Source of the DNA: Candidatus Pantoea formicae
GTDB taxonomy: Bacteria > Pseudomonadota > Gammaproteobacteria > Enterobacterales > Enterobacteriaceae
Reading direction: 5' to 3'
Assembly: GCF_011752625.1 (NCBI RefSeq)
Contig: NZ_VWXD01000005.1
Coordinates: 62,001 to 126,000, forward strand
DNA length: 64,000 nucleotides
The position numbers and the translations under genes were made by a program. Every line of letters starts with the position of its first letter. The stretch's first letter is position 1. The notes beneath the pieces were generated by a model, which did not search any database, was not told where the DNA came from, and saw only the letters and a list, made by a program, of their open reading frames with translations. Positions 36,270-48,738 of this stretch are shown in pieces.

Positions 36270-38279
36270 TTAATGCGGCTTGAGTAAGGCTTCGGTGTGG
36301 CTAACGATATTTTCCACGGTAAAGCCAAATTCTGGGAACAGTTTACCGGCCGGTGCAGACTCACCGAAGGTCGTCATGCCGACAATGGCACCGTCCAGAC
36401 CAACATACTTGAACCAGTAATCGGCAATACCGGCTTCCACTGCCACACGCGCTTTCACGCTGGATGGCAATACGGACTCGCGATACGCCGCATCCTGCTT
36501 ATCAAACACGTCAGTGCTGGGCAGTGATACCACACGGACTTTATGACCGCTGGCCCCGAGTTTATCTGCCGCACCCAGTGCGATTTCAATCTCTGAACCG
36601 GTAGCGATGATGATGGCTTCTGGCGTGCCGTCGCAATCCTGCAACACATAGCCACCGCGCGCGATATCCGCCACCTGCGCCTTGCTACGTTCGGGTTGCA
36701 GCAGATTTTGGCGTGAAAGAATCAGAGCCGTCGGACCATGATGGCGTTCAACCGCCGCCTTCCATGCCACTGCGGTTTCCACCTGATCGCAAGGTCGCCA
36801 CACGCTCATATTAGGCGTGACGCGCAGGCTGGCCAGTTGCTCCACCGGCTGGTGCGTTGGACCATCTTCACCCAGTCCGATGGAGTCATGGGTGTAGACC
36901 AATACCTGACGTGCCTTCATCAATGCCGCCATACGCACCGCATTGCGCGCATATTCGACAAACATCAGGAAGGTGGCGGTGTAGGGGATAAAGCCACCGT
37001 GCTGGGCCAGGCCATTGCCGATCGCCGTCATACCAAATTCGCGCACGCCGTAGTGGATGTAATTGCCCGCGATATCGTCTTTGATCGATTTCGAACCTGA
37101 CCAGATGGTGAGGTTACTTGGCGCAAGGTCAGCGGAGCCGCCCAGCAGTTCTGGCAGCAGTTTGCCGTACACTTCCAGCGTATTTTGCGAGGCTTTACGG
37201 CTGGCAATTTTCTGCGGATTGGCCTGCAACTGATCAATAAAGGTCTGCGTTTCATCCGCCCATTTTGCGGGCATTCCGCCCGCTAAGCGACGGCTGAACT
37301 CTTTAGCGAGATCGGGATGCGCAGCTTTATAGGCGGCAAGTTTGTCATCCCAGGCTTTTTCACGCTGGCTGCCGGCTTCTTTCGCATCCCACTGCTGGTA
37401 GATTTCTTTCGGAATTTCAAACGGTGGATGATGCCAGCCCAGTTTTTGACGAGTCAATGCCACTTCCTGCTCGCCCAACGCCGAACCGTGCGACTCTTCT
37501 TTACCGGCTTTGTTAGGGGAACCAAAACCGATCACGGTGCGACAGATAATCAATGAGGGTTTATCCGTGACGCTCTGCGCTTCTTTAATTGCAGCAGCGA
37601 TTGCCTCCGGATCGTGACCATCAATACCTTCCGCGCTGCCGACCACGTGCCAGTTGTAGGCTTCAAAGCGTTTGTGGGTGTCGTCGGTGAACCAGCCTTC
37701 GGTTTCACCATCAATCGAGATGCCGTTGTGATCGTAGAAACCAATCAGTTTGCCGAGGCCCAATGTGCCCGCCAGCGAGCTGACTTCATGCGAGATGCCC
37801 TCCATCAGGCAGCCGTCACCCATAAACACATAGGTGTAGTGATCAACGATATCGTGGCCCGGACGGTTAAACTGCGCGGCCAGCGTACGTTCGGCAATCG
37901 CCATACCCACCGCATTGGCTAACCCCTGTCCCAGCGGTCCGGTGGTGGTCTCAACGCCTGGGGTGTAGCCGACTTCTGGATGGCCCGGCGTTTTCGAATG
38001 CAGCTGGCGGAAATTTTTCAACTCTTCCATCGGCAAGTCATAACCGGTGAGGTGCAGCAGGCTGTACTGCAGCATCGAACCGTGGCCGTTGGAGAGGATA
38101 AAGCGGTCGCGGTCAGCCCACGCCGGATTGTTGGGGTTATGTTTGAGGACATCGCGCCACAGCACTTCGGCGATATCCGCCATACCCATTGGCATCCCGG
38201 GGTGACCGGAATTTGCTTTCTGTACCGCATCCATACTCAAAGCACGAATCGCGTTAGCCAACTCTCTGCGTGAAGACAT
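36270..38279 (-). CDS. tktB: Transketolase TktB
   Basis: 669 residues (E. coli TktB 667, TktA 663). Thiamine-diphosphate enzyme exchanging two-carbon units in the non-oxidative pentose phosphate pathway. H26 in NSGHPG and the cofactor motif GDGCLMEG are present. Assigned TktB rather than TktA because talA and maeB lie beside it, as in E. coli. Start is ATG 38279 (MSSRREL); 18 further open codons upstream lack homology. talA is 69 bases upstream on the same strand. Confidence 0.94.
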   Translation of the reverse strand: MSSRRELANAIRALSMDAVQKANSGHPGMPMGMADIAEVLWRDVLKHNPNNPAWADRDRFILSNGHGSMLQYSLLHLTGYDLPMEELKNFRQLHSKTPGHPEVGYTPGVETTTGPLGQGLANAVGMAIAERTLAAQFNRPGHDIVDHYTYVFMGDGCLMEGISHEVSSLAGTLGLGKLIGFYDHNGISIDGETEGWFTDDTHKRFEAYNWHVVGSAEGIDGHDPEAIAAAIKEAQSVTDKPSLIICRTVIGFGSPNKAGKEESHGSALGEQEVALTRQKLGWHHPPFEIPKEIYQQWDAKEAGSQREKAWDDKLAAYKAAHPDLAKEFSRRLAGGMPAKWADETQTFIDQLQANPQKIASRKASQNTLEVYGKLLPELLGGSADLAPSNLTIWSGSKSIKDDIAGNYIHYGVREFGMTAIGNGLAQHGGFIPYTATFLMFVEYARNAVRMAALMKARQVLVYTHDSIGLGEDGPTHQPVEQLASLRVTPNMSVWRPCDQVETAVAWKAAVERHHGPTALILSRQNLLQPERSKAQVADIARGGYVLQDCDGTPEAIIIATGSEIEIALGAADKLGASGHKVRVVSLPSTDVFDKQDAAYRESVLPSSVKARVAVEAGIADYWFKYVGLDGAIVGMTTFGESAPAGKLFPEFGFTVENIVSHTEALLKPH

Positions 38280-38348
38280 AGGGTACTCCCTTGTGATTGG
38301 GCAATTGAGGACGGGCAGACACCCGTCCGGCATGAAAAAGTTTGGTTT

Positions 38349-39299
38349 TTACAGGCGGGAAGCCAGCACATCTTCCAGTTTCTGCTGGTCAATGGCGAAC
38401 TGGCGGATGCCGTCAGACAGTTTCTCTACTGCCATAGGATCCTGATTATGCTCCCAGCGGAATTCGGCTTCGGAGAGTGGAGCCGGTTGATGGAAACCTT
38501 CGGTTGAAGGCTCCAGTTTGCGCTCCAGTGGCGCTTCACTGTTGGCCAGCTCTTCCAGCAAATTAGGCGAAATAGTGAGGCGGTCACATCCAGCCAGGGC
38601 CTGAATCTGCTCCACTTTACGGAAGCTGGCACCCATGATGACGGTGCTGTAACGATGCTTTTTGTAGTAATCATAGATACGACGCACGGATTTTACGCCG
38701 GGGTCTTCATCTACCACATAGGGGTCGAGCGGTTTGCGGCTGTTGTACCAATCATAGATGCGTCCTACAAATGGCGAAATGAGGAATACACCCGCTTCGG
38801 CGCAGGCACGTGCCTGAGCAAACGAGAACAGCAGGGTCAAGTTGCACTTGATGCCATTTTTTTCCAGCTCCTCGGCGGCTTTGATGCCTTCCCAGGTGGA
38901 CGCCAGTTTGATCAGGATACGAGAGCGATCAATACCGTACTCTTCGTACAGGCGTACCAGTTTTTCTGCTTTGGTCACACACATGCCACGATCGAAGGAG
39001 AGGCGCGCATCCACTTCGGTCGAAACACGGCCCGGTACGCTTTTTAGGATTTCCATACCGAGGTTAATCGCCACTTTGTCGCTGGCGTTGATGATTTGCG
39101 TCTCTTTGCTGCCGCCCTGTTTTTTCGCGTAATCGATGGCGTCATCAATCAGATGTTTGTAAGCGTCAAGACCGGCAGCTTTCAGGATCAATGAAGGGTT
39201 GGTGGTTGCGTCTTCCGGGTGGTATTGGCGAATGGATTCGATATCGCCGCTGTCCGCCACCACGGTGGTGAACTGTTTCAATGCATCTAGCTGGTTCAT
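38349..39299 (-). CDS. talA: Transaldolase TalA
   Basis: 316 residues, the same length as E. coli TalA. Schiff-base K131 is in RILIKLAST, and the signature ATTNPSL is at residues 31-37. It transfers a dihydroxyacetone unit from sedoheptulose-7-phosphate in the pentose phosphate pathway, and shares an operon with transketolase tktB. Divergent from maeB. Confidence 0.95.
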   Translation of the reverse strand: MNQLDALKQFTTVVADSGDIESIRQYHPEDATTNPSLILKAAGLDAYKHLIDDAIDYAKKQGGSKETQIINASDKVAINLGMEILKSVPGRVSTEVDARLSFDRGMCVTKAEKLVRLYEEYGIDRSRILIKLASTWEGIKAAEELEKNGIKCNLTLLFSFAQARACAEAGVFLISPFVGRIYDWYNSRKPLDPYVVDEDPGVKSVRRIYDYYKKHRYSTVIMGASFRKVEQIQALAGCDRLTISPNLLEELANSEAPLERKLEPSTEGFHQPAPLSEAEFRWEHNQDPMAVEKLSDGIRQFAIDQQKLEDVLASRL

Positions 39300-39628
39300 C
39301 GCTTAACTCCTTGATGAGCAATAATGTGGGCAAATAGGCCGTGCCCTTTCCTGTTGAGTCATGGCCCAACACAGTGCTACAGACGTTGCACGAAGAAAAT
39401 GCGTTTTCTCTGATTGTGGCGCCGAAGGACATCTGTGACAGAAGGGGGTGCCTGATCGGTTCAGCTACGCGTTTTACCACCTCTAAGCATAGCAGGCTGC
39501 GCCAAAGCCGCAGGCGAAGCCGTGGCAATCTGTGCCCTTGTGTCTGTGTATTCTTTGAGCGCCTTCACCCTCTTTTATGCCGCAGATTTCTATACTGATG
39601 GCTTTTCAGTTGCGCAAAAGGATGTCTA
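39300..39628. other. Divergent intergenic region talA/maeB
   Basis: 329 bases. Short, weakly paired stretches only; no ORF with a ribosome-binding site, no repeat and no RNA gene recognised. Promoters of both genes should be here. Confidence 0.4.
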
Positions 39629-41908
39629 ATGGACGATCAACTCAAGCAAAGCGCTCTCGATTTTCATCAGTATCCCACTCCCGGAAAAATTCAGGTTTCC
39701 CCCACCAAACCGCTGGCGACGCAACGCGACCTGGCACTGGCCTACTCGCCCGGCGTGGCGGCACCTTGCCTTGAGATCGCTGCCGATCCGCTGGCGGCAC
39801 ACAAATACACCGCGCGAGGGAATCTGGTCGCGGTGATCTCCAATGGCACGGCCGTCTTGGGGCTGGGTAACATCGGGGCGCTGGCCGGTAAACCGGTGAT
39901 GGAAGGTAAGGGCGTGTTGTTTAAGAAGTTTGCGGGCATAGATGTCTTTGATATTGAAATCGATGAGTTAGATCCGGATAAGCTGATTGAGGTGGTTGCC
40001 GCGCTGGAACCGACTTTTGGCGGCATTAACCTCGAAGATATCAAAGCACCTGAATGCTTCTATATCGAGCAGAAGCTACGCGAGCGTATGAAGATTCCGG
40101 TGTTCCACGACGACCAGCACGGTACGGCCATCATCTGTACTGCGGCGGTACTTAATGGCCTGACCATCGTGAAGAAGGCCATTTCGGATGTGCGGCTGGT
40201 GGTGTCGGGCGCGGGGGCATCGGCGATTGCTTGCCTCAACCTGCTGGTGGCGCTGGGCATGCAGAAGCACAACATTGTGGTGTGCGATTCCAAAGGCGTG
40301 ATTTATCGCGATCGTGAACCGAACATGACGCCCACCAAAGCCGAGTACGCCATTGAGGATAAAGGAGCAAGCACGCTGGATGAGGTGATTGCGGGCGCAG
40401 ATATCTTCCTCGGCTGTTCCGGCCCAAAAGCAATGACCCCCGAGATGGTGAAGAAAATGGCGCAGGATCCACTGATTTTGGCACTCGCCAATCCTGAACC
40501 GGAAATCATGCCGCCGCTGGCGAAGGAGGTGCGGCCGGATGCCATTATCTGCACTGGGCGTTCGGATTTCCCCAATCAGGTCAACAACGTGCTCTGTTTT
40601 CCGTTCATCTTTCGCGGGGCGCTGGACGTCGGTGCCACGGCGATCAATGAAGAGATGAAGCTGGCGGCAGTACACGCGATTGCCGCGTTAGCACAAGCCG
40701 AGCAGAGTGATGTGGTGGCATCGGCCTATGACGATCAGGACCTCAGCTTTGGCCCGGAATATTTGATTCCTAAACCGTTCGACCCGCGCTTGATTGTGCA
40801 AATTGCCCCTGCCGTCGCCAAAGCGGCGATGGAGTCCGGCGTGGCGACGCGGCCCATTACTGATTTTGATGCCTATCGCGAGCAGCTCACCGAGTTTGTG
40901 TATAAAACCAATCTGTTTATGAAGCCAATCTTCTCGCAGGCGCGCAAAGATCCTAAGCGGGTGGTGATGGCGGAAGGGGAGGAGGTGCGTGTGCTGCACG
41001 CGACGCAGGAGCTGGTGTCGCTGGGGCTGGCGAAGCCGATTCTGATTGGTCGTCCGAACGTGATTGCGATGCGTATTCAGAAGCAAGGATTAAAAATTGA
41101 AGCGGGTAAAGATTTTGAGATCGTGAATAACGAGTCCGATCCGCGCTTTAAAGAGTACTGGAACGAGTATTACCAGATCATGAAACGGCGTGGAGTCACC
41201 CCGGAGACGGCTCAGCGCGCAGTGATCGGCAATCCCACCTTGATCGGCGCGATCATGGTGCATCGAGGCGAAGCGGACGCGCTGATTTGCGGCACCATTG
41301 GTGATTACCGTGAACATTATGATGTGGTAGAGAAGGTATTTGGTTTCCGCGACGACGTGAAAGTCGCAGGGGCGATGAACGCACTGCTGTTACCGAGTGG
41401 GAATACTTTCATCGCCGATACCTATGTCAATGAAGACCCCAGCGCAGAGCAATTGGCAGATATCACCTTGCTGGCGGCCGAAACGGTGCGACGTTTTGGT
41501 ATCGAGCCACGAGTGGCGTTGCTGTCGCACTCAAGCTTTGGCACCTCGAACGCACCGGGCGCGCGCAAGATGCGCGAGGCGTTGGCACTGATTCAAAACC
41601 GTGCGCCGGAGTTGGAGATTGACGGTGAAATGCACGGAGACGCCGCGCTGGTGGAGAGTATCCGTCGTGAGCTCATGCCAGATAGCCCGCTGAAGGGCAC
41701 CGCCAATCTGCTGATTATGCCGAACGTTGAGGCGGCGCGTATCAGTTACAACTTGCTGAGAGTCTCTTGTTCGGAAGGGGTGACCGTTGGGCCGGTGTTG
41801 ATGGGGATTAGCAAACCGGTGCATGTGTTGACGCGTATCGCGTCGGTCAGACGTATTGTGAATATGGTGGCGTTAGCGGTGGTAGAGGCGCAGACCGAGC
41901 CGTTGTGA
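39629..41908 (+). CDS. maeB: NADP-dependent malic enzyme MaeB
   Basis: 759 residues, equal to E. coli MaeB. The N-terminal malic-enzyme part (about 1-425) has AYSPGVAAP and the NAD(P)-binding [11 protein letters not shown]. The C-terminal part (about 430-759) is a phosphotransacetylase-like regulatory domain without known catalysis. It decarboxylates malate to pyruvate with NADP and is inhibited by acetyl-CoA in E. coli. Tandem repeats follow the gene. Confidence 0.96.
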   Translation: MDDQLKQSALDFHQYPTPGKIQVSPTKPLATQRDLALAYSPGVAAPCLEIAADPLAAHKYTARGNLVAVISNGTAVLGLGNIGALAGKPVMEGKGVLFKKFAGIDVFDIEIDELDPDKLIEVVAALEPTFGGINLEDIKAPECFYIEQKLRERMKIPVFHDDQHGTAIICTAAVLNGLTIVKKAISDVRLVVSGAGASAIACLNLLVALGMQKHNIVVCDSKGVIYRDREPNMTPTKAEYAIEDKGASTLDEVIAGADIFLGCSGPKAMTPEMVKKMAQDPLILALANPEPEIMPPLAKEVRPDAIICTGRSDFPNQVNNVLCFPFIFRGALDVGATAINEEMKLAAVHAIAALAQAEQSDVVASAYDDQDLSFGPEYLIPKPFDPRLIVQIAPAVAKAAMESGVATRPITDFDAYREQLTEFVYKTNLFMKPIFSQARKDPKRVVMAEGEEVRVLHATQELVSLGLAKPILIGRPNVIAMRIQKQGLKIEAGKDFEIVNNESDPRFKEYWNEYYQIMKRRGVTPETAQRAVIGNPTLIGAIMVHRGEADALICGTIGDYREHYDVVEKVFGFRDDVKVAGAMNALLLPSGNTFIADTYVNEDPSAEQLADITLLAAETVRRFGIEPRVALLSHSSFGTSNAPGARKMREALALIQNRAPELEIDGEMHGDAALVESIRRELMPDSPLKGTANLLIMPNVEAARISYNLLRVSCSEGVTVGPVLMGISKPVHVLTRIASVRRIVNMVALAVVEAQTEPL

Positions 41909-41914
41909 TGACCT

Positions 41915-42082
41915 GGGCGCCATAAATGGCGCCCCTACAGCCCCGTAGGGTGTCCACAAATGAATGGCGGTCCTTTAATCTCGAAGGGGGTGCACAAATG
42001 AATGGCGGCCCTTTAATCTCGAAGGGTCTGCATAAATGAGTGGCGGCTCTACAATCTCGTAGGGTGCGCATTTATGCGCACC
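41915..42082. repeat. Tandem 38-bp repeats flanked by palindromes, downstream of maeB
   Basis: Three 38-base units start at 41955, 41993 and 42031 (core CACAAATGAATGGCGG … TTTAATCTCGAAGGG), preceded by a 34-base half-diverged unit at 41921. The block opens with the palindrome GGGCGCCAT-AA-ATGGCGCCC (41915-41934) and closes with GGTGCGCAT-TT-ATGCGCACC (42063-42082). It lies between convergent maeB and hemF. Units 1 and 2 differ at few positions; unit 3 is more diverged. Confidence 0.85.
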
Positions 42083-42085
42083 GGT

Positions 42086-43009
<924 letters not shown>

Positions 43010-43053
43010 TCACTCGTTCCGGAAATTTGCCGCGATTCTACCACAGGAAAAAG

Positions 43054-43911
43054 CTACGCCTGGCGTCGATCGTACTCGTTAAAGTAATTGACGATGCCAT
43101 CAGCAATGGCACTGGCGATTTTCTGACGGAAAGCGGTGGTACCCAATAGCTGTTCTTCACGCGGGTTGGTGATAAAGGAGGTTTCCACCAACACCGAGGG
43201 GATAGATGGCGACTTCAGCACCGCAAACGCTGCCTGTTCGGTATGCTGACTGTGCAGATGGTGTACCGGGCGAATCTGATCCAACACATGTTTACCCAGC
43301 GTCAGGCTGTTGCGGATAGTGTCGGTTTGCACCAGATCGAACAGAATTTGATTGAGATAGTTATCCTTTTCCTGCACTTCCGCGCCGCCCACTTTATCGG
43401 CGTCGTTCTCACGCTGCGACATATAACGCGCCATGGCGCTACTGGCTCCACGATTGGAGAGCGCAAACACCGAAGCGCCATTGGCATCCGGGCTGGTGTA
43501 GCCATCGGCGTGGATGGACATGAATAAGTTGGCGCCGTGCTGGTGAGCAATCTCAACGCGTTGATACAGTGGAATAAAATGATCGCTTTCACGCGTCAGT
43601 CGCACTTCGACTTTAGGGTGATTTTGCAGCAAAGAACGTACCGTGTTAGCGATGGCTAAAACGATATGTTTCTCTTCTGAACCCTCTTCGCCCACGGCGC
43701 CAGAATCGATACCGCCGTGTCCTGGGTCAAGCATCACAATACGTTTGCCGCTGGCGGCCGGTTTCGGTGGCGTATGGCCTTTGCTGACCCATAAATCGGC
43801 ACTCTCTTCCTTCGCCATCACCGCGCGGGGTGACAGAACTGCCAGCGCCAGACCAGATAGAAGCAATTGGCGGCGATTGGTCAGGCGTTTTAGCAGTGAA
43901 ATCTTACTCAT
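43054..43911 (-). CDS. amiA: N-acetylmuramoyl-L-alanine amidase AmiA
   Basis: 285 residues. Twin-arginine signal (NRRQLLLSGLAL, R13-R14) for Tat export to the periplasm, then the Amidase_3 domain with zinc ligands H65 (DPGHGG), E80 and the later H in SIHADG, and the catalytic Glu in LVETSF. It splits septal peptidoglycan during cell separation and is activated by EnvC in E. coli. Divergent from ypeA. Confidence 0.95.
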   Translation of the reverse strand: MSKISLLKRLTNRRQLLLSGLALAVLSPRAVMAKEESADLWVSKGHTPPKPAASGKRIVMLDPGHGGIDSGAVGEEGSEEKHIVLAIANTVRSLLQNHPKVEVRLTRESDHFIPLYQRVEIAHQHGANLFMSIHADGYTSPDANGASVFALSNRGASSAMARYMSQRENDADKVGGAEVQEKDNYLNQILFDLVQTDTIRNSLTLGKHVLDQIRPVHHLHSQHTEQAAFAVLKSPSIPSVLVETSFITNPREEQLLGTTAFRQKIASAIADGIVNYFNEYDRRQA

Positions 43912-44121
43912 AATGGTGTCCCTGACAGAAAATCCTGCCCAGTGTTATATCGTAACAATTGCCTCGCGGCGACCTCACAACCATTTCAGCGCATTACTTT
44001 GTATTACACCGTACTAACAGCAATTTAGCCGTTTTTTTCCACCGTTGCGCGGCGTGAGGGTTGCGCGAGACAAATAATGCGTGATAATCAGCGAATTGTG
44101 CCTAACAGCAGGGTAACGTCG

Positions 44122-44547
44122 ATGGAAATCCGCTCATTCCGCCAGGAAGATTTTGAAGAAGTGATCACGCTCTGGGAGCGCTGCGATCTGCTACGCCCGT
44201 GGAACGATCCGGAACTGGATATCGAACGCAAAATGAACCACGATCCGGAACTGTTTTTAGTGGCGGAAGTGGGTGGCGAAGTGGTTGGCTCATTGATGGG
44301 CGGCTACGATGGCCATCGCGGGGCGGCCTACTATCTGGCGGTGCATCCGGATTATCAGGGCCGTGGCTTTGCTAACGCACTAATGAATCGCCTCGAGAAA
44401 AAACTCATTGCGCGTGGCTGCCCAAAAATCCATCTGATGGTGCGCGAAGAAAACGATCAGGTGCTCGCCTTCTACGAAAAACTCGATTACGAGCCAGTGG
44501 ATTCGGTGCTGCTGGGTAAACGTCTGATCGAAGATCGCGAGTATTAA
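44122..44547 (+). CDS. ypeA: GNAT-family acetyltransferase YpeA
   Basis: 141 residues, the same as E. coli YpeA. The acetyl-CoA-binding motif is near residues 78-90 ([14 protein letters not shown]). Substrate unknown. Start is ATG 44122 ([11 protein letters not shown]) with AGGG ten bases upstream; an open extension to 44077 is not conserved. yfeZ follows after 7 bases. Confidence 0.92.
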   Translation: MEIRSFRQEDFEEVITLWERCDLLRPWNDPELDIERKMNHDPELFLVAEVGGEVVGSLMGGYDGHRGAAYYLAVHPDYQGRGFANALMNRLEKKLIARGCPKIHLMVREENDQVLAFYEKLDYEPVDSVLLGKRLIEDREY

Positions 44548-44554
44548 GTCGTCG

Positions 44555-45016
44555 ATGATGAGCTTGAAATACTTGCCAGAAGAGTACGATGCAAAAGGGC
44601 AGCTGCGGCTGCCGTTTCTTTTTTGGCTGATCCTGTTATTGCAAGCGCGCACCTGGCTGTTGCTGGTGATGGCAGGCGCATCGCGTCAGCAGGGCAACGA
44701 TTTACTGGCACTGTTCTATCCCGATCGACAAAGTTTCTGGCTGGGCTTAGCACTGGGTATTCCCGCCGCCCTGGGCTTGCTGCTCACCGGTTATCGTCAG
44801 CGCTGGCCGCGCATCTGGCAGAGTTGGCGCCATGTGTTGAGTGTATCGCTGCTGATCAACCTGCTGTGGCAGGGCTATGGCCTGTTACAGGGAGTATGGC
44901 CTGATTCCCCGCTGCCCCTGCTATTGACGCTGTTTGACTTGCTGGCGCTGGTCTGGTTGCAAACCCATCAGCGGCTGCGCGACTGTTTTCTGCCCGAACA
45001 TCAACATATCGAATAA
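44555..45016 (+). CDS. yfeZ: Inner-membrane protein YfeZ (DUF2919)
   Basis: 153 residues, four hydrophobic segments (around 18-40, 58-78, 90-108, 112-130) with the LLQARTW motif of the family. Function unknown. Co-transcribed with ypeA (7-base gap) and probably yfeY. Confidence 0.88.
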   Translation: MMSLKYLPEEYDAKGQLRLPFLFWLILLLQARTWLLLVMAGASRQQGNDLLALFYPDRQSFWLGLALGIPAALGLLLTGYRQRWPRIWQSWRHVLSVSLLINLLWQGYGLLQGVWPDSPLPLLLTLFDLLALVWLQTHQRLRDCFLPEHQHIE

Positions 45017-45079
45017 ACTTTTTGCCGGTTCAAGACTCCAACAGGCACGCCAATCGGCATCGAAGATCAAGGAGTATTC

Positions 45080-45700
45080 ATGAAAGTTGTTCGTCCCGCA
45101 CTGCTGGTTAGTGCCATGACCCTGGCGGGTTGCGCCAGTTCTGGTTCCTCTTCCCCCTCCAGCGCGAGCGAAAGCCATTGGTATAATCCGCTGAGCTATC
45201 ACTGGTCGGCACTGAATCCAATGAACTGGTTTGGCGGTTCGTTAACCGTGACCGAGCAGGGTGTGGCTGGACTCAGCAGCACCACGGCGATGTCGGAAGC
45301 GGCGATTGGTAAAGCTCTGAACAACGATTACCAACTGCGTCAGGGGATGCGCACGCAAAATGGTCAGGTAGTGGATTTCTGGCAGGCATTGGATGACGGC
45401 AAAGTGAAGCTGGTGATCAATGGTCAAAGCAGCGTAGAGCGCATCGAAGTCTTGGATACGGCAGCCAAAAGCGCTGATGGCAGCAAAATCGGCGATCTGT
45501 TTAGCGACAAATTCAGTAAAGCCTTCGATAACTGCAAACTGGTCAGCGGATTAGATGCGCGCGATGTGGAATGCCGTGCGCCGGGTAGCCAGCACATCTC
45601 CTATATCTACAGCGGAGAAGGGCACGGCCCTGAGGGTTTGATGCCGGCTGACGATACCTTAAAAAGCTGGAAAATCAGCAAGATCGTTTGGCAGCGCTAA
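45080..45700 (+). CDS. yfeY: Lipoprotein YfeY (DUF1131, sigma-E regulon member in E. coli)
   Basis: 206 residues. Lipoprotein signal peptide with lipobox LAGC, so C18 is lipidated, then a short Ser-rich spacer and the DUF1131 domain. In E. coli yfeY is controlled by sigma E. Function unknown; the protein probably lies on the inner face of the outer membrane. A GGAG ribosome-binding site precedes ATG 45080. Confidence 0.9.
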   Translation: MKVVRPALLVSAMTLAGCASSGSSSPSSASESHWYNPLSYHWSALNPMNWFGGSLTVTEQGVAGLSSTTAMSEAAIGKALNNDYQLRQGMRTQNGQVVDFWQALDDGKVKLVINGQSSVERIEVLDTAAKSADGSKIGDLFSDKFSKAFDNCKLVSGLDARDVECRAPGSQHISYIYSGEGHGPEGLMPADDTLKSWKISKIVWQR

Positions 45701-45798
45701 GCGAAAAAAAGTTGCGTTAACGCACAACCTCAGTGTGGCTTTCCGGTATGATACAGGCGAAAAAAACGTCTTAACTTCTCATGCCGGAGAGCAGTGCA

Positions 45799-46695
45799 AT
45801 GTCTCAATTTCAGAGCGGGATCCTACTGGAACACCGCCGTTTCGCCATTTGGCTTGAAGCCCGCGTCACGGGTGACCTCAATGCGCTGCGTCAGGGCAGC
45901 AAAACTTTTCTGCAGCAACTTGATGCGCTACAACAGAAATTCGCCGATGCCGGCTTGGGCGCGGTGATTGCCTTTGGTGATGCCTTGTGGCGCGACCTGC
46001 AAGGTGTCTCTTCCGCGCCTGAATTGAAAGCTTTCGCTCCGTTGGGCAAAGGTATTGCGCCAGCGACCCAGCGTGATTTGTTGATCCATATCCAATCGTT
46101 ACGCCATGACGTGAACTTCTCGCTGGCGCAGGCCGCACTTGCCGCCTTTGCCGATGCGGTCGTGATTGAAGAAGAGACGCACGGCTTCCGTTGGGTTGAG
46201 GAGCGCGATCTGTCGGGCTTTGTCGATGGCACCGAAAACCCGCAGGGCGATGCCCGTCAGCAGGTAGCGATTATCGCCGAGGGGCCAGATGCGGGCGGTA
46301 GTTACGTGTTCACGCAACGCTGGGAACACAATCTCAAACTGTGGAACCGCATGGCGGTAGAGAAGCAAGAAGCGATTATGGGTCGCACCAAAGTGGACAA
46401 TGAAGAGATTGCGGGCGATCAACGTCCGGTGACCTCACATCTGAGCCGCGTTGATCTGAAAGAAGAGGGCAAAGGCCTGAAGATCCTGCGCCAGAGCTTG
46501 CCGTACGGCATCGCCAGTGGCACGCACGGCTTGTACTTCATCTCCTATTGCAACCGCCTCTATAACATTGAGCAGCAGCTGTTGAGCATGTTCGGTGAGC
46601 GCGATGGCAAGATGGATGCGATGCTGCGCTTCACCAAACCCATCACCGGCAGCTACTTCTTTGCCCCGTCACTGACTGCGTTACAGGCGCTGTAA
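45799..46695 (+). CDS. yfeX: DyP-type heme peroxidase YfeX
   Basis: 298 residues, collinear with E. coli YfeX (299). The heme-peroxidase signature GFVDGTENP gives distal D143; proximal H214 ([10 protein letters not shown]) and R231 are in the expected places. It oxidises porphyrinogens and phenolics with peroxide; a deferrochelatase role has been claimed and disputed. Start is ATG 45799 (MSQFQSG) with GGAGAG seven bases upstream; ATG 45781 has none. A strong terminator follows. Confidence 0.94.
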   Translation: MSQFQSGILLEHRRFAIWLEARVTGDLNALRQGSKTFLQQLDALQQKFADAGLGAVIAFGDALWRDLQGVSSAPELKAFAPLGKGIAPATQRDLLIHIQSLRHDVNFSLAQAALAAFADAVVIEEETHGFRWVEERDLSGFVDGTENPQGDARQQVAIIAEGPDAGGSYVFTQRWEHNLKLWNRMAVEKQEAIMGRTKVDNEEIAGDQRPVTSHLSRVDLKEEGKGLKILRQSLPYGIASGTHGLYFISYCNRLYNIEQQLLSMFGERDGKMDAMLRFTKPITGSYFFAPSLTALQAL

Positions 46696-46702
46696 ACCGC
46701 GG

Positions 46703-46731
46703 AAGGACGGCCTCTCGCGTCGTCCTTTTTT
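46703..46731 (+). terminator. Terminator after yfeX
   Basis: AAGGACG/CGTCCTT stem followed by TTTTTTA, 8 bases after the yfeX stop. Confidence 0.88.
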
Positions 46732-46888
46732 ATCCCATATCCTGCATTAACTCTCCCGTCGTCTTATGCCTTTTTAGACTTTGAAATCCCTAAACGATAT
46801 ATAAAACCGTTACAGCTTTGCCCTGAGTTATAAATACACTGACAGCATCTAATGGCATTGGCGTCATCGCCGAAATTCAGGGTGCAGC

Positions 46889-47905
46889 ATGACATCTCCG
46901 ATTGCGAAAAAATGGATGAGCGGAATCGCTTTGTCACTGGCGTTAGCCGGTGCGGCGCAGGCAACCGAACTGCTGAACAGCTCGTACGATGTCTCGCGCG
47001 AGCTGTTTGTCGCCCTGAATGCACCCTTTGAACAACAGTGGGATGCCGCGCACCCGAATGACAAACTGACGATTAAACAATCGCATGCCGGGTCATCAAA
47101 ACAGGCGCTGGCGATTTTGCAGGGCTTACGCGCGGATGTGGTGACCTACAATCAGGTCACTGATGTGCAGGTGCTGCATGACAAAGGCAACCTGATCCCT
47201 GCGGACTGGCAAACCCGTTTGCCGAACAACAGCTCACCGTTTTACTCCACCATGGCGTTCCTGGTGCGCAAAGGCAATCCCAAGCAGATTCACGATTGGG
47301 CCGATTTGGCGCGCGATAACGTGAAACTGGTGTTCCCGAACCCCAAAACCTCTGGCAATGGTCGTTACACCTACCTTGCTGCTTGGGGGGCTGCTGACCA
47401 AGCGGATGGCAAAGATAAAGCCAAAACCGAAGCCTATATGGCCAAATTCCTCAAGAACGTTGAAGTGTTTGATACCGGTGGACGCGGTGCAACCACGACC
47501 TTTGCCGAGCGTGGCTTGGGGGATGTGCTGGTAAGCTTTGAATCGGAAGTGAACAACATCCGCAATCAGTACGGCAAAGATGAGTACGAAGTCATTGTGC
47601 CGAAGACCAATATTCTGGCGGAGTTTCCGGTGGCGTGGGTCGACAAAAACGTCGAGCACAACGGCACTGCGGAGGCGGCTAAAGCCTATCTGAACTTCCT
47701 CTATTCTCCTGAGGCGCAGAAAATCATTACCGGCTACTACTATCGTGTGAACAATCCACAGCTGATGGCGGAACAGAAAGACCGCTTCCCACAGACCGCA
47801 CTGTTCAATGTGCAGGATGCCTTTGGCGGCTGGGATAATGTCATGAAAACTCATTTTGCCAGCGGCGGTGAGCTGGATAAATTACTGGCAGCGGGGCGCG
47901 GTTGA
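46889..47905 (+). CDS. cysP: Thiosulfate/sulfate-binding periplasmic protein CysP
   Basis: 338 residues, the same as E. coli. Signal peptide ends near residue 24 (GAAQA|TELL), followed by the binding domain with [10 protein letters not shown] and [15 protein letters not shown]. It delivers thiosulfate and sulfate to CysUWA. The upstream AT-rich stretch 46770-46885 should hold the CysB-dependent promoter, but no clear -35/-10 pair was found by eye. ucpA, which follows yfeX in E. coli, is absent. First gene of cysPUWA. Confidence 0.96.
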   Translation: MTSPIAKKWMSGIALSLALAGAAQATELLNSSYDVSRELFVALNAPFEQQWDAAHPNDKLTIKQSHAGSSKQALAILQGLRADVVTYNQVTDVQVLHDKGNLIPADWQTRLPNNSSPFYSTMAFLVRKGNPKQIHDWADLARDNVKLVFPNPKTSGNGRYTYLAAWGAADQADGKDKAKTEAYMAKFLKNVEVFDTGGRGATTTFAERGLGDVLVSFESEVNNIRNQYGKDEYEVIVPKTNILAEFPVAWVDKNVEHNGTAEAAKAYLNFLYSPEAQKIITGYYYRVNNPQLMAEQKDRFPQTALFNVQDAFGGWDNVMKTHFASGGELDKLLAAGRG

Positions 47906-48738
47906 TGTTTGCTTTAGCGCAAAAACGCGTTTTGCCGGGATTTGGCCTTAGCCTCGGCACCAGCCTGCTGTTTACCTGCCTGATTCTGCTGTTGCCGATC
48001 AGCGCACTGCTGATGCAACTCTCTAATATGACGCTGGCGCAATATTGGGATGTGGTGACCAATCCGCAGCTGATTGCGGCCTATAAAGTGACGCTGATTT
48101 CAGCCGGCGTTGCGTCGATCTTCAATGCGCTGTTTGGCATGTTGATGGCATGGATTCTGACCCGCTATCGCTTCCCAGGCCGTGCGCTCTTGGATGGCCT
48201 GATGGATTTGCCTTTTGCATTACCGACTGCGGTGGCAGGTCTGACCTTGGCAGGCTTGTTCTCGGTGAACGGTTGGTATGGTCAATGGCTGGCGCATTTC
48301 GATATTAAAGTCTCTTACACCTGGTTAGGTATCGCGGTGGCGATGGCCTTTACCAGCATCCCGTTTGTGGTGCGTACCGTGCAGCCGGTGTTGGAAGAGT
48401 TAGGCCCAGAATATGAAGAAGCGGCAGAGACGCTGGGTGCGACCCCGTGGCAGAGTTTCCGCCGCGTAGTACTGCCAGAAGTGGCGCCTGCTCTGTTGGC
48501 CGGTACGGCATTATCTTTCACCCGTAGCCTCGGTGAGTTTGGTGCGGTGATCTTCATTGCGGGCAACATCGCGTGGAAAACCGAAGTGACCTCGCTGATG
48601 ATTTTTGTCCGCCTGCAAGAGTTTGATTATCCCGCCGCGAGCGCCATTGCTTCGGTGATTATGGCTGCATCTCTGCTGTTGCTGTTCGCGATTAACACGC
48701 TGCAGAGCCGCTTTGGACGCCGCTTAGGAGGCCACTAA
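47905..48738 (+). CDS. cysU: Sulfate/thiosulfate ABC permease CysU (CysT)
   Basis: 277 residues, as in E. coli, with about six membrane segments and the EAA loop (EEAAETLGATPWQSF). ATG 47905 shares one base with the cysP stop (TGATG); the upstream TTG 47902 is less likely. It forms the channel with CysW. Confidence 0.95.
   Translation: MFALAQKRVLPGFGLSLGTSLLFTCLILLLPISALLMQLSNMTLAQYWDVVTNPQLIAAYKVTLISAGVASIFNALFGMLMAWILTRYRFPGRALLDGLMDLPFALPTAVAGLTLAGLFSVNGWYGQWLAHFDIKVSYTWLGIAVAMAFTSIPFVVRTVQPVLEELGPEYEEAAETLGATPWQSFRRVVLPEVAPALLAGTALSFTRSLGEFGAVIFIAGNIAWKTEVTSLMIFVRLQEFDYPAASAIASVIMAASLLLLFAINTLQSRFGRRLGGH

Noticed and set aside
39300..39628. Possible small RNA or extra gene between talA and maeB
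   Set aside because: No promoter/terminator pair, stable hairpin or translated frame with a ribosome-binding site was seen.
41921..42068. Regularly spaced repeat units that could be read as a CRISPR array
   Set aside because: The units are directly adjacent 38-bp tandem repeats with no unique spacers, there are only about four, and no cas gene is nearby.
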